The notes: generated by a model not told the origin, from the letters alone. Counted from the first letter of the stretch, positions 49,043-62,299 are shown. The stretch: 64,000 bases of DNA from Phaeoceros laevis (GCA_049999765.1 JBNGIQ010008911.1:1-64000), one strand, 5' to 3'. Made by a program: numbers and translations.

Positions 49043-50311
49043 TTAGCTGTTGCCTACAGCAATAGTAGGCAACTCCAACCAGGGATTCATGGGGTAACAG
49101 CATTGCATGCCGAAGGGCAGGGGGCAGCGAGCCAATTTAGTCCAGGCAGGAGGCTCTTGCGACATGTCGCAAGCCACACCCCTGCCTGATTTTGAGAAGA
49201 AATACATGTTATCGCCGACAACAACGAACTTCAAAGTCTTGAACCATACCCTGTCAGTGTCGAGATTTCCTTGATTCCTACGCAATACTCGATCCCGCAG
49301 AAGCTCCCGAAACATGTGCATAGGCATCCGGGTCGTCAACTTCCACCTTGGAGTTTTTCCTGTCTCATCCAGCTCCATGACATCGGGAGGCAGCATACCT
49401 AACATATCAATGTCAAGCCTTTCTGGTGCGAGCAGACCTAGCAGAAACGCAAACTCGCACAAAAAAACCCGGAGGAGCAAGCAATGGACACGAGTGCCAC
49501 TGCTCTGAACAGAATGAGCAACAGGATTGTATATCCACTCGTGAATGTCTTCTGGCAACGAGACTTTCAAAGGTTTGCGAGTGTGCTCCCTCAAATCATA
49601 CTGCAGAAGGTCATGACGTCCGCGCAACCAGTACAAGGAGTCCTTACACCTGACACTGTTGGTTCTCCTGGCATCCGGCATGCCAGACCCTCCTGGAGCC
49701 TTCCTATTCCAAGGAGAGCCAGAGCACGCGGAATCAAAACCAGCCCAGAGTGGAAATGAAGTATGCAGTGTCCCCGACACAAGCTTGAAGTGCCCGCTGT
49801 AACCCTGCTCCCAAATGCCGAGCAATTCAAGCTCCGCAGGTGCCCTGGGAAGGCGGCACAACGTCCCAGTAAAGGGATTGCCAAGCCAGAGGTTGCGGCA
49901 AGGCCCATCCAAACCAATCAAGCCACCCAGTTGCGACCCCATACACTCGTCAGCTTCAAGGGACAGCCAGGGATGCCGAAACGGGTGCCATTTGCCCTCC
50001 ACAGCATCAAACCTATAGGCAGCCTGCACTCTGGCTCTATTTGGTCCCAACGCCAGCAGCAGTCGCTCCGTCCCCTCACCGTTAGGGCCGGAATGAAGCC
50101 AAGCTCTTTCCTCCAGGAAAACTGGATCACGAACTACGTCTCGCCATGCCTTGCAAACCAGACGCACTTGAAACACGCTTGCAACAGGCAGACAGGCAAG
50201 GATTTTTGCGCTGATCTCTGGCGGAAGCTTAGCCCAGTCCACCGGCTCGCTCCTCTTCTTCGCATTGTCCATCACCTCCATGGCACATTGGCGCAACACG
50301 TACGGGGGCAA
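49043..50311 (-). CDS. F-box protein
   Basis: A single-exon 422-residue protein. The F-box lies at about residues 27-70 (LPPEISAKILACLPVASVFQVRLVCKAWRDVV); it binds SKP1 in SCF ubiquitin ligases. The rest resembles plant F-box-associated/kelch-like beta repeats (GLIGLDGPCRNLWLGNPFTG, CKDSLYWLRG, FVVVGDNMYFFSKSGRG), which usually recruit the substrate. The substrate is not predictable from the sequence. The initiating methionine could be the first or the second (MEVMDN). Confidence 0.88.
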   Translation of the reverse strand: MPPYVLRQCAMEVMDNAKKRSEPVDWAKLPPEISAKILACLPVASVFQVRLVCKAWRDVVRDPVFLEERAWLHSGPNGEGTERLLLALGPNRARVQAAYRFDAVEGKWHPFRHPWLSLEADECMGSQLGGLIGLDGPCRNLWLGNPFTGTLCRLPRAPAELELLGIWEQGYSGHFKLVSGTLHTSFPLWAGFDSACSGSPWNRKAPGGSGMPDARRTNSVRCKDSLYWLRGRHDLLQYDLREHTRKPLKVSLPEDIHEWIYNPVAHSVQSSGTRVHCLLLRVFLCEFAFLLGLLAPERLDIDMLGMLPPDVMELDETGKTPRWKLTTRMPMHMFRELLRDRVLRRNQGNLDTDRVWFKTLKFVVVGDNMYFFSKSGRGVACDMSQEPPAWTKLARCPLPFGMQCCYPMNPWLELPTIAVGNS

Positions 50312-51002
50312 GCAGCGAGCTTGCTCCCTCCTGTGTGTGTGAATGTGCGAAGCAGAGTCTTGGCGTTTTGCAGACCCCTAACTTCCCGCCCTTCAATTCC
50401 CGCCTTCATGCCTTCATGAAAACCCAAGCGTTTTAACGGCCAGGCGCTAGAGTCGCCAGACCGAGACGTTCCAAGGAACCTTGCAACCAGGTCACAAGGT
50501 TTCTCGGACACCGATACTAAGGCAGAACCTCAGACTAGGCAGCAGGACCTCAGACCCGGCAGGACCTCAGACTACGGGTCAAAGCATGGCAGCGTGTCAA
50601 ACCAGCTGTAACTGGTGAAGGTCTTTGAACCGTGAAAGAATTTGCAGGATCAAGTAGGCAGTGCCCTTGCAGCAGACATACTGTAAACAACAGAGATGGT
50701 GCCCGAGAGTAGGCTAACCAAACCAATCTTTTTAAAAGCCTGTGAACCTCTTTAGAGATTTCAGTTCAACGGAGCCTTGCATCATTGTCTTCAGGCCTGG
50801 TTGTGATGGAATCTGCTGATACACGGACATGAAAAAGAAGGGCCCAACGATGATGCAAGATGATGTGAAGTACATATGTACAGCGTATTGATTCACGAGC
50901 ATGAAGCGGCAACTATCCTGTGCAACCTAATTGACCATCCACTTGGGTGTATCCATCTTTCAAAGAGTCCACGCCAGGGACACAATTGATGCTCTACTAC
51001 AC
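50312..51002. other. Intergenic with a small imperfect tandem repeat
   Basis: 50523-50575 has three imperfect copies of a gcaggacctcagac unit. Otherwise it is upstream sequence of the F-box gene and the 3' region of PEBP. Confidence 0.5.
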
Positions 51003-51918
51003 CTAGTGTTTATTTCCAAATGGGTTGCCAGATTTTACAGAAGGAGCAGGCCAGCCAGGCCCGTGCTGCTTAGGTCCACCAGGGGGAATAAACCCATCTG
51101 AGTCGAAGTTCGATTTCCCGTAGTGAGCCACAAGCAGTGCTTCCCCCAACAAATGGTCACCAATGCTGTCCAGGACCCTGTCACGTGTTGGCTGCGGTGG
51201 TAGATGTGTCACAACGTCTCCATCCAGTTTGGCAACAAGCACAAGCGTTCTGAAAGCTGAAGAGTGTTTACCTTGTGGGGAAGATGAAGGACCGTATCAA
51301 GAGCATACAGCCGAAACTCGTACCGATGGACGCCCGAAGGTGGGTTGGGCCCATACCATCCAGGATTCTTCAAGTCGTTTAGCCCCTCCTGAATGCCCAG
51401 GTACTCCTTGTCTCGCTTCTCATCTAGGTCCTTCGTGCTGAACCCAGCTGGAAGACCTACAGGCAGGCAGGCAGGGGCACAATTAAGGTTTAGGGTTTTC
51501 CATGCCTTCTAAGGAGTACGAATTGTCTCAGCTGGTACCTTTCAAAGTTGGAGGAATGTTAGCCACCACCCTGCAGGTACAATGAACACAGAGCAGAGTA
51601 AGGGTGAGTGCATGGCGGCCATATACACATGTAGAAACTAGACGGATAACCATCCGCGCTGGAAGCTCACCAATGCACAAATGGTACAACGGGGTCGGCA
51701 GGATCAGGCGCGTCCACATCCTCCACAATGAGTGCCAAGCTCTGGGTTCCCTCCGGCAGTCCATACCATTCCAGCGGAGGGGAAATGTTGTTTTGCGCTC
51801 CCTGGCCCTCCGGTGTGAACTTTCTGGGAATTCGGCCGTCCTGAGGTATTGCGGACGACACCAACCTGAACTCCTGCTCCTGCTGCCTCTCCAAAATCTC
51901 GCTATCGTATAGAGACAT
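51003..51918 (-). CDS. PEBP family protein, bacterial YbhB/YbcL-like type
   Basis: Four exons on the minus strand: 51671-51918, 51539-51571, 51272-51456 (or 51272-51437) and 51003-51191. Signature segments are ISPPLEWYGLPEGTQSLALI, VEDVDAPDP, PFVHW|VVANIPPTLK, NPGWYGPNPPSG, VHRYEFRLYALDT and LPHK|PTRDRVLDSIGDHLLGEA. These match the phosphatidylethanolamine-binding/Raf-kinase-inhibitor-like family of the bacterial type rather than FT/MFT florigen proteins. The junction of exons 2 and 3 is awkward: the acceptor that keeps the family's GLPAGF loop is one base out of phase, while an acceptor 19 nt further in restores frame but deletes that loop. The C-terminal 35 residues are a Gly/Pro-rich extension. 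Ligand unknown. Confidence 0.82.
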
Positions 51919-52543
51919 CGCGACTGAAGCTTCTGCTGCCAGCGCTTTAGGATCTTACAACCGATAAGCCTCTTTTATGTGAATCGAGCTCAGAATTCTG
52001 TGGGAGATAGTGACGTCAGCCATCCTACCACAACTGGGCGGTGAAGCAGTACAATGTGAGCCTGCATGCCTGCCACCCTGCCCGCTCCCATTTGCTGGTC
52101 TGAGACACTTGTCAACACAAGTATAGTCCATACAGAAGCGTATCTCGACTTTTCGTGACTAGACTAACGGCTTACCGTTGGTCATGTCCCTGTCCCAGGA
52201 CAATGGCTTCTGCTTTTCACCCTTTTTTTAGTCAGGTGCTTCTCAACTGTTGCTGGTGAGGAAACAGTAATAACAGAGGCTACTTTCGTAGGAGCTTGCG
52301 ATGAAGGAACAGTTCCTGTGTTAGGCAGCATTGAGTTTTATTTGAATGTATCAAACTATTGTATGTAGACTGGTTTGAAAAATCACCTAGCTTGTCGAAC
52401 TATCGGATAATCGGAGGTATTGAACTGCCCCTGAGCTTGCGGTCCCTTTTGTGAGAGGACGTGACTAACGATATACATAGCGGCCTTCAGGATTCAGGAT
52501 TTTCGACTTTAGACACGAGGGAATAGGGCAGGTGGGGCTCTAT
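51919..52543. other. Intergenic
   Basis: Upstream region of the PEBP gene and 3' region of the desaturase. Nothing else recognised. Confidence 0.5.
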
Positions 52544-54293
52544 CTATAACAAAGCCACCTCTTTGTTAAATAGCCAGCTAAACGATGCGGTTTTAGGATG
52601 GCCCTTCTTCGCTCGATTTTGGACTCGTTCTTCTAACCTCTCAATTCGTCTGGGAAGATTGCAGACGTATTCCTGTGCCCGCTGGGCTTCGTTCGATAGT
52701 CCCACTCTTTCTGCCACTTTCCAAGCTCGAATCAGGTGCTCGATGATTTGTGCGTAGTCCTTGCTGGTATATACTCCACATCTCTGGGCCACCTGCACGA
52801 GGCAAAAACAACAGAATTAGTTGTGGCTTGCACTTAGTTGTAAGCCCTGCGGGACACCACAACTCCACAAATCTTACTGAGGAGTAGTCTTGGAATAGAT
52901 GGTCATTCTCTCCATCAAACATCAGGTGGGCGGGCATGACAATCTTCTTCCTCATCATTTCCTCGAATGCAATCATAGCACCACTAGGGTCTCTCTCAAA
53001 TATTTGTTCCATTATACGGGTATAGGCGATTTCATGTCGTTTTTCATCAGAGGCAATTATGCCACATATAGTCGCCAGCTTATCATCTCCGTATCGTTTG
53101 GCATGCCGCGCAGTGTTCCCATGAGAAATGAACGTTGCTCTCTCCTGGAAAGATGTGTATATGAATCCATTGTAAGGGCTGTTATCGATTCCAGACTCCT
53201 GCAGTTCATCCAAAGTTCCAAGGTAGTGAGTGAGGAGTGACTTGATCTTCCAGATTCAGGTGCCAAAGGCAGGCTTCGCATGCCTCAAGGAATTGCGAAG
53301 GTAAGGAAATATTGGCAACTCTTCACGTACCATCCCTGAACCGATGAGATATTGAGTCGTCCTCTCCACCATCCTCATGTTCACTCTTCCTGAGAGATAG
53401 AGATACTTGTTCAGCAGATCTCCATGGCGATTCTCCTCTGCTGTCCATCCTCTGACCCACACTCCCCAAGGTGTTGGACTGCAACCTGTTTTGTCCCTGA
53501 CTCCTTCGAATGTATTGAAAACTGACTGGTAAGTCGGCAGGGCTTCTTCTGTAATCATGTCTCCAACAATGCAGACTAGGTAGTCGTCAGGGAGCTCCCT
53601 TGTTCTCAGCTGCAGCTCTTTCACATCCTCGTAGAAGCTTTCGGAGGAAGGATCAGGGAGAAAATCCTGGGGCTGCCAGCACTTGTCCACGGGCTTCAAC
53701 ATACTTAGCAGTGACGTCTGCGCCCAATCCTCAAGAGACTCGACAACTTCAAGCTTCTCTCTTGTGATCTTCGGAGCTGAAGGCACTCGAAATTTTCGTT
53801 CTTGGGGAGGTGTGACTGCCTTTTGAAAAATTTGGTGAGGAGAACTTTCCACTTCCCTGCAAATGCCAGCACCAAAAAGCGTTTCTCAAATGCATGACGG
53901 ACACACATACAGCACAGGGAGCTAAGAGCGATAGCTGTGCTCTTACATTCGCCTCCCCCTAGGTCAGTAAGTGTCTGGACTGAACTGCAGAGAACCAAGG
54001 AAGCGCACTTTCACGGGTCACAACCAGTATCAGATACTGACGAGGTGAGGACATTGAAGCAGTGGTTACCTGTGCGGGGAGGTTACCACCAATTCGGACT
54101 TCGTCCAGAGTTTAATTGCCTTGGTCTTCCCACGGGGAAAGAGCATGATTGACTCGCAGATTCGAGAACTTGCTGGCCGTGGTAGGGGTTGCTGGTACTC
54201 TTGATTGCTTCTCCAAGCGAAGGAGGAAGATGAGACCGTAACATCCTCTGTCTTCCCAGAGACATATGGGCAGGAAACCATTTTTGCTGCCAT
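52544..54293 (-). CDS. SAD: Plastidial stearoyl-ACP (acyl-ACP) desaturase
   Basis: Four exons on the minus strand: 54070-54293, 53331-53856, 52878-53198 and 52544-52792, phases consistent, 439 residues. Exon 1 is a plastid-transit-like leader ([20 protein letters not shown]). The soluble di-iron desaturase core follows: [31 protein letters not shown], then the two iron-binding clusters TAEENRHGD and SDEKRHE, plus [20 protein letters not shown] and MPAHLMFDG. The C-terminal [14 protein letters not shown] and FSWLF are also canonical. The enzyme introduces the delta-9 double bond into stearoyl-ACP in the stroma. The family's usual SLEDW and HLKP-like regions are present ([16 protein letters not shown]). 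The ATG at 54293 is chosen because the frame upstream has no other ATG. Confidence 0.94.
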
Positions 54294-56964
54294 TGCTGCC
54301 GGACAGATACTGAAGCAAAGCAGCGAGCCGAGAGACACAAATTCTTCAGTGGAGAGTGCGCCTGATTAGCTCTTACTGGCCTCTCCTCCGCAGAAGCGTA
54401 GGCGAGTCCAGCCAAAAGCATCAATCAGCCAACAGCAGTTGATCTCAAACAGTCGCCCACACTGCATCTCCTGTCACTCCCCGCAACTCAAAAGTAGATG
54501 AAAATGCGGAGGCTTCGCCTGCAGTACTCAATTCAACTGGCAACAATTGCCTGCCTCTTGCAATTACGCACTGTATACAAGCGGCGACGACTCCGACCGT
54601 CACCAAAGATTTCATCCACTAAATCCCCTCCCAAGTACGCTAGCCTCCCAAATTTTCCTCCCTGGTCAGCGGAGGACAGCAGAGGAGAGGAAAGTACTCA
54701 GCTGAAAGGAAAACCATCCAGCTGACAGGAGAGAAGGTGAGCGGACTGTAGCAATTATTGAGTGGTGACCTCTACCTTCCTCCCGCGGAGAATGCAGCTA
54801 GACCGTGACAGAAACTTGAGAACAAGCTGAAGCGCGGGCAAACTCTGCAAGTCGGAGTCGGATAGACACAAAGTGCAACGAGCAGGTATAGGCAGCGGGG
54901 TGTCAGTTGCAGCTCCAGCAGCTGCAGAGTGCGAGGTAGATGCGCAGGCAAGAGGAGCGGAGAGAGGAGAGATGCGCACCTCTTAATGACGGAGCGTGGA
55001 AGCTGGTGCAGCCGCAGAAAAGCTTGCCGTAGATAGCCAATGTCGAGAATGAATGAATGAATGAAGCAAGGAAAGATGCTTTATTACGTGCTCGGGAAGG
55101 TAGTCCGCAAGGCAGAAAAGCAAGAGATGCAGCTCCTATGTAAGGCGGACAGTCTTGCTAATTGGCGGTTACTCGTAACCAACCAACACCAGGGCCTGAA
55201 CAAACTCCATGCCATCCTCAACTGGGAGGGAACGCAGCCAGCATGGGAAATGCCGAAGCGGGTTGGTGCCTGAAAACGAGGGTGTGTCAGGTTTGTCTTC
55301 CCAACCACACGAGCTGATAAAATCCATGTGTTCTCTCAAGTTACCCGTAGCGGTAACAAGCCAGCAAACAAGGAGGAAGCTGATCAGGGTTGAAGGATCC
55401 AAGGTTGGTTGAACTGTTGCTGTTGCCGGGCAGCCATGCCCGTAGAGCTGCCAAGTACATCCGAGTGGCACAGTACGTTAGAGAGCTTGAAGAAATGGTG
55501 TCAGCAACCTGTGGCGTGGCCACCTTCTTCCATCCCACTCTCGTCCACTTCGGTAGGTAACTTGACTTCGGATACCGTAGTCCATGTGACTGTCCCCACT
55601 AGGCTGTGAATGCTTGCAGGAAGGGACGAAGCTCGGTTGTGTCCGATGAAGCGAAGGCATGACATTCCTAGGTCTGTGGCAGGTGTTCATGGCCTGCCGT
55701 ATGTCCACAGCGACTATAAGGTCCATCCTGGTCTTCCACCAGTGACTTCATCATCTCAATTGCGGGGCCATTATTGACAAGACATGACACCTGCAAGCAC
55801 TAAGGACTGCCATTACTGGTGAGGTAGCCATGCTGGATCGGTACACCCCTAGCATTGAAGGGCAACGTCGTGACAATCATCAACCCGATGAGCAGCTGGT
55901 TACAGGCTGGTGCGAGACTTGGCAAGTGGTGCTAGTAGGCTCCGTCACTTTTCATCAGCATGCCGGAGTGGTTCCTGCTACAAGTGCTTGGCAAGTAGGC
56001 TATAGGCTAAGCGCCCCATAGCCTTCCTCACCAACATTCAGGGCCTTGGTTATAGGCGCGGGCACTGCCATGGAGTGGTTCCTGCCATGTGGTGTAGGCT
56101 AGGCCATCATCACAAGGCCTCACAGCAGTCAGTTGTCCATGACAGACGGACACAGTCCCTGCGTCCAGTAAGTCCTATCACGTGACTTTGCACCTTTTGA
56201 CCTGCAGACATGCGCACCAGACCGCATGCAACGTTAAGTATTTCAGGATTCTACTCAGCACCTGTAATGGGCTATCAAAATTTTTGTTCCACTAAGTTTC
56301 CAATCAGAGTGGGTCCGCAAGTTGCATAACAATCACTTCCTCTCCATGTGGTTGCTAACTATGGTACAGCCGAAATGAGATATCTTCATGCTCATGCTCC
56401 AAGATCTTCCTCACGTGTAGCCAGCTTTTGTATCCATATGTCTCTTTCAAGATGTAGTAGCTCCTGCACAGCATGTTGCCGATTGAAAACTAATATCCGG
56501 AAAGAAACAACCCAAATGTTGCAACAGGGACGAATTCAAGGACAGGGTAAACTACCTGCAGCTGTCTCTTGCTGAAAAGCGACTCTAATCTCTTCTGGAC
56601 AACAAGTCTAACCAGCTTCTTGCTGGCATCCCCTAAATCTGCTCTTGCTCGAGCAAGAAAAACGAGCATCTGCCAAAAGAGGAATAGGTCATTTGCTGGT
56701 GGTCACAGCGAAAACAAAATCATGTTCGCTAACTTTGTACTCCACTGGCATTAGGATGTACCTGCATGGATCGTAAGATGAGTTCCGGAAGACAGCAACG
56801 GCGGCACAGGCCTCTCGTGATGTAAACTGCTGGCACCTGAAGATCTCCATCTGCAGTGATGTACCATGCATCTACTCTTGCCACTTCTAACGCATAACCC
56901 ACTTGGAAGTGTGGCAACTCCCCTAAAGACAACAGGTTTAAATTCATGAAAACTTAAAAAACTC
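54294..56964. other. Long intergenic region
   Basis: 2.7 kb without a gene I can support. A GAAT tetranucleotide run lies at about 55040-55065. Open frames here are short and compositionally random. It contains the desaturase upstream region and the 3' end of NUP107. Confidence 0.5.
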
Positions 56965-59900
56965 TCAGCTGGCGTAGGACATGTTAAGGTTAGCGGGTGG
57001 CATCCTCATACCCTTTACAGCTGCTGCCATGATGCCACCCAGAACGCCCCCATCGTGACTGGAAGGAGCGCCTATGCCATCCCCTTCTTCAGGTCGGCAC
57101 TTTAGAACTACATCCACATAGCTCTCATCTATCAAGTTCACCGAGACATTCACCTGATAAGAAGCCGAAACATTAGTATCGGGATTGTACGATTGGGTAT
57201 AGTAGCCTTTTTCAACATATGCACAGAATAAGCAAACATGACAAAGCATCTCCTTACAGTAAGTTCGCGCTCTACAACAACTTGGTCACTAACAGAGGAG
57301 TATAGTGCACTTGTTAGTGCTGTGCACACGGTTGCATCGGGAATCAAGCAAATCCCAGCAGCTGATGTCAGAACAGCTGTCACTCTGACCTCCAGCCATT
57401 CAACTGCTTCCAACTGGTCATCAGCGTCCCCTTCATTTTCCTCTGCTAGCCATGGTAAACCATCTCCTGACAAGCATCATTCATATGTCTCAACTTTGTA
57501 GAACGTGGTATAAGCCACAGGCTGACGAGATTGATTTAGCTAAACACTACGACACACTAAAGCAGAGTATAATGACTTACGATTCAGCAACGCAAGTGCA
57601 GAGTCGAAGGCTTGTCGAGCTGCCCTGATGGCTTGATCTTGTTCATCGAATGACAACTCCTTTGCAGGCACGAGCAAATTTCCAACCTCTGACGTGTACC
57701 AATTCCGGTACAGTGCATCACATGCATAGTACTCTCTCTGCACCAAGACCTCAATTCGAGCTCTATTAAAAGGATTTCTTCCTCTGATGGAAGACGCAAT
57801 TATCTCAGAAAACAACTTGCACCACTCTGTAGAGCAATAGCCACGGGAATCCATGAATTCATTGCGAGCAAGAATAATTTTAAGAGACAAAGGAGTACCC
57901 AATCGTTGAACTCTAAGAGATTTTCTTCAACCCGAAGGTGGTTTAGTGCGAGGAGAATGTCAGTAGGCTGCTTTAGTGGCTCTGCAAGGTGCCCCAGTAG
58001 CACATGGGCGCCAGCTGGCGGCTTCGATGTACGCCAAAGTGAGATTAGTGCAAATTCCCGAAACAGAAGATTGCTGCATCGAGCAAATCACAGTGAACGT
58101 CAGTCACAATTTTCCTACCACGCGTTCCAAAACAATTCTGTGACTTCAGTCTTCAGCAGAAAGCATACCAGTGGTGGAGAGCTCGGACAAGGAGCTGTGC
58201 ACTTAGAACTTCAGCATCTGCTACATTTGAAGGAGGCGTAAAGCACAACCATTGTACTATATGAGCCTTCCGAGCACTTTCTAGCTTTTGATGTTCTCCT
58301 GCCTCCTCTTCCTTAACATGCCTGACTCCAGGCTTCAAGTCTCGAGATTTGATGAGCACCCTGACAGGGTGTGCAGTTAAATGTTTGATATTAGCATCTG
58401 AGAGCTCAGCTGGACAATTGTTGAGCACTCAAGCGCGTCAGTTCAAAAACCTATGAAACACAGGAGTCCTATCCCTTTGCTCAGCTACGAGGAGTTAGAG
58501 GATGGACAAACCTTTCTAGGATTTCTTCCACGGACCCCTTAGTACCATCTTCAGACGTGAACGGCAAATACTCCACTGCAGATCTAAAGATCTTATACTT
58601 CACAATAGCACTACAACCATCAAAATTTATCAGAACTTTGGAGTAGCTGCTAGTCTACGTCAAACTGAAAATATGCCAAATGATATTCTTTGGTGGAAGA
58701 TAACAGCGAACAGTGCATCCCGTTAAGCACACCTGTCATTTTGGCGGAGATCCATCATGTGCACATACAGTTCGACGCACAAGTGTGGTGCAAGCTGTGA
58801 TGCATATATACCTACAAGCTCCTCCTTCTGCTGTGTAAAAAGAAATATAGCATACCTGCCAAACTAGCTTGGTGTCAGCACATGTAATCACCAGCTGCCT
58901 ACTCCACAAAAGAGCCTGTACAAGTTTACATGAAAGTTGAACTGTCTGACACTCTGTCCTGTAAACGCTCAATCTGCCTGAGCTTCATACGTGTTTAAAA
59001 TCAGATCCCCAATAAGCCAGAGCTTTTCCCTGAAGTGCTCCTTTGCTTCTTCAGGTAGAATATGTCTTAACACCAGCACCAGATGAGCTCCAAAGCGAAT
59101 CATCTGGGGATGTCCATGTGGCCTGTCACATTTTGCAAAGAGTTGCTGAATGTTCTATTATTGGCTAGCAGAAATTATATCAACAATATACGGCACCATT
59201 AAGTTAAATGAAGCTCTGTCACCACAAAGATTCGTAGTTACCGGGCAACATCACCATTTTCTCGAGGCACAACCCAGCCCCTTAAGGAGTCCAGTAGGTG
59301 ACCTATGTCTCCTAACATCAGGTCCATCTGTTGCACATCACATAACAGCCAACAAGTTCCATAATATGAAAGTGAAACACATCAAGAATGGTGCAGAGGG
59401 ACTTTTCATCTGATTCATGTGAGGTCACCTGTACTAGCCGCTGCTGCTCTTTTGAGCTTCGATGGACATTTTCATGAACCAGATCCCTGACATAAAACAA
59501 ACAGAAAACCTTGAATACTGAAGCTGTAGTTCGCACCATCAGTTGCACAATTCTATAATACTCATACCCTGAATGCAGCCTTTGGAAGAGGCCGAACAGG
59601 TCTCGGGGTTGCTGATCCAGCACTGCATGAGGCCAGCTCGTTGGACCAGCTGTGGTCTCCATGTCAACATCAGCCGCACCATCAATTGCACCATTCAGCT
59701 TTGAACTACGCTGCAGGAGCTCCATGTCCACTTGCACATCCAGCCAAGATCGCACTAGGGCCCAGCATGCTGACTACAAACACAGAGGACCACATCAGTA
59801 GCTTGCCATAGGAGCATCTTACACAGACATGCTTGCAACATGGATGCTAGGATACAACGAAAGAGTTGGGAACAATGACTCAACCCACCTCCCAATCAAG

Positions 59901-62299
59901 ACATACTGGTAACATCCGTTTGACATTGCTGCATTGGGTTGCATATACAGCTGCCTCATACCTTCCCTCCTCACGTTCACCAATTTTCTGCATAAATCAA
60001 TCAGAGCAGGTAAGAAACATGCAATGCTAGCTTCGACAACGTGTTCCAACACGATTGTGTGCATCAAGCCAAGGAGACCCAGCAAATAGAAGACATTCAA
60101 GTCAGCAAGTGACCTCTGAAGCACAAAAGCAAGCCCACTTCCAAAGACGGCGTTGATGACCATGTCCGCTTTCTAGTTCTAGAGCTTGAAGACTTCGGTC
60201 CTTCCCTTTTTTTGCCCATGCCTCTACAGAAGGAGAGCACCCTACTTCACCACATCCACCGAGACTCGCAGCTCTCCAATGCTGGAACAGGAATTGTGGT
60301 GAGCGGAATCACATGATTGCCCTTCAAACATGACAAGTTAGAAATCTGCAACCACAGAACTGAACCAAAATTTCTAAGTATATATACTTCCCACCTGTCC
60401 AGCATTGCGGCAAAGTTGTCTTGCTTCCTCTAACCTTCCAGCCCGAAGAAGCCTCCACAGATCTTCAAGCAAACCTTCCTCTAGTTTCTGGTGTTACTAA
60501 ACAACCATCAAACCCTAGTACAAAATTCTACCTAGAAAGACCAGAACAGCATGATAGAATAGAAGTCTCAATTAGCCTCAACGTAACAAGGGTGAACCTG
60601 ATCCTCTGGGTGGATCCGTGCGTTTTCTCGAGTAGGGGCATCAGGGTCCAAATGCTGTACAAGCGTTGCTTGACCAGCCTTTTTCCTTATAGCTCGTTTT
60701 GTTTGGTGCCAAATGCCCAAGTTCTGTCCGTATGACCCTGCATACCAGCCTTTCTTCTGCAGAAAGATCAAGGGCACCATTAAGATGGAAAAATAAGAGA
60801 CCAGAACAGGTGAGTTCTCAACTGCAAAAAGCTTAGCTTGTCCAGACCCAGTACTTGCCTGTTTCTCAGAGTCAAGCTCTTTGGATGCCAACTCCTCAAG
60901 CCATTGCACTATTCGAAGAGACAACTGAGCTGTTTGATCTGTTGCAATAAATTCACAAGCCCCTTGCAGCGATGTGGCAGGGGACTGCCAACAAACATAC
61001 ACATGAACACAACGAAAGCGGACAAAATCACATGAAGACACAGTGGATCATGGCTCAGTGCGTACCACAATACAATCCTGAGAATATACATCCTCCATAC
61101 CTGCACACCACCCACCAATGGCAGTAATGAGCGGACCCAGCTTCTGATGGTAAACTCAGAGCACAGACAACTGCGGTTCTTGTAAGCATGAGAAAGCTTG
61201 CCCTTGCCAAACAGGTGCCACAGCAGAGCCCACGAGGCTGCTTCACCATACAGCATCTGGCCTTTCTGGCGCATTAACCGATCTTCAGTGACACGGTGTC
61301 GATCAGCCGCTTCTTCCCTACAGCAAGGTATGAAACTGGCCAGATGAGCTTTAAGAACTACATCTAGTTTTTGCACGTGTAGATCCAACCTCTAGGCAGT
61401 GAAAACCAACTGGCAACCTGAAAGTAAGCTTGCATGCCCATACCTGACAGATTCAGCAAGCTCCCTACAAACAATGTCGAAATGTTGCATAACTTCCGGG
61501 AAGGTTATCATGCCTGTGAGAAGACATGGATTTATGAGCCAACAAGATCCAGAATCTGCCATTCAAGGCCAACCAAATTCGGCAATAAAATCCCTAATAA
61601 TGAGCACTGCCCGCTTGAAAACCAAGGGCTGTTTACTGTCTTTTTTTAAGGTCCAGTCTGCCTACCTTGTATAGCTGCACTCATGAGTGAAGAAAAACGT
61701 GCAAACGAGCTTTCAGCACTGTCAGCATTATCTTCTCCTGGTTCCTGCATTAATCAAATGGTAGTCTGGTATCACGAAAGGCCAAACGACGGGCAGTGTA
61801 AATCCTGCCCAACAGAATCCTGATAACAAGGACAGAGAAACACCTGCTTGACAGCCCGCAACACAGCTGGCGAAGGAACTGGTTTGGTAAGGTGTCTGCT
61901 TGCAGCTCTTTTTTCAGAACCAGGGGCTTCAGGAGCTGGTAAACTTAGACCGTCTGCCTCGTCCGGCTCCCTCTTTCGCACGGCAGACCAGTCCGGTGTG
62001 AGGGAGTTGGGGAAGAACTTGGTCGTCCTTGCGGGAGTTTCAAAATTGCCCGGTGATGCCTCCTGCATTGGCGTAGCATCGAGCAGCTCATTCGTGAAGG
62101 AGACAATCCTCTGGACCTCAGGACTCAGAAGTTCTGGACCGTGTGATCTCCTTTTCCTGCAACCAGTGTTCTATTAGACCCGGTAGTCAACATAGGAGCT
62201 GACCGTGGAACACAACCAATGGCACCTGTAACGGCGAAAACGCTCTCTGCCCATGTCATCTTCCATGTTGTCGGGTTTGTGCTCCATTTCTGCCTCCAT
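56965..62299 (-). CDS. NUP107: Nuclear pore complex protein NUP107
   Basis: Twenty-two exons reconstructed on the minus strand, 1057 residues: 62226-62299, 61844-62156, 61666-61744, 61444-61513, 61101-61389, 60859-60984, 60598-60756, 60395-60487, 60114-60281, 59889-59987, 59568-59773, 59429-59486, 59242-59327, 58991-59122, 58856-58958, 58733-58830, 58512-58610, 58169-58360, 57899-58073, 57581-57737, 57258-57466 and 56965-57153. All phases agree. NUP107 is a helical scaffold of the Y-complex (NUP107-160). Diagnostic parts are LVQHLDPDAPTRE, LWRLLRAGRLEEARQLC, LELESGHGHQRRLWKWACFC, VGIYASQLAPHLCVELYVHM, VKYKIFRSAVEYLPF, VQWLCFTPPS, LLFREFALISLWR and REYYACDALYRNWY. The N-terminus is short and disordered. 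Intron 6 uses a GC donor (AAACAG|GCAAGT). The first methionine (MEAEMEHKPD) is the only reasonable start. Confidence 0.95.
60757..60858 (-). other. GC-AG intron of NUP107
   Basis: The donor is CAG|GCAAGT, the classical GC-donor consensus, with acceptor CTGCAG. Flanking exons join in phase 0 (SEKQ|KKGWYAG). Confidence 0.85.

Noticed and set aside
51487-51496. Telo-box-like TTTAGGGTTT
   Set aside because: Located in a PEBP intron, so probably incidental.
54083-54424. Alternative transit peptide frame for the desaturase
   Set aside because: It does not join exon 2 in phase; the frame from ATG 54293 does.
59318-59755. Separate minus-strand protein of 145 residues
   Set aside because: It is NUP107 exons 11 and 12 read through their intron, not a separate gene; the same holds for the frames at 60568-61041 and 60909-61388.
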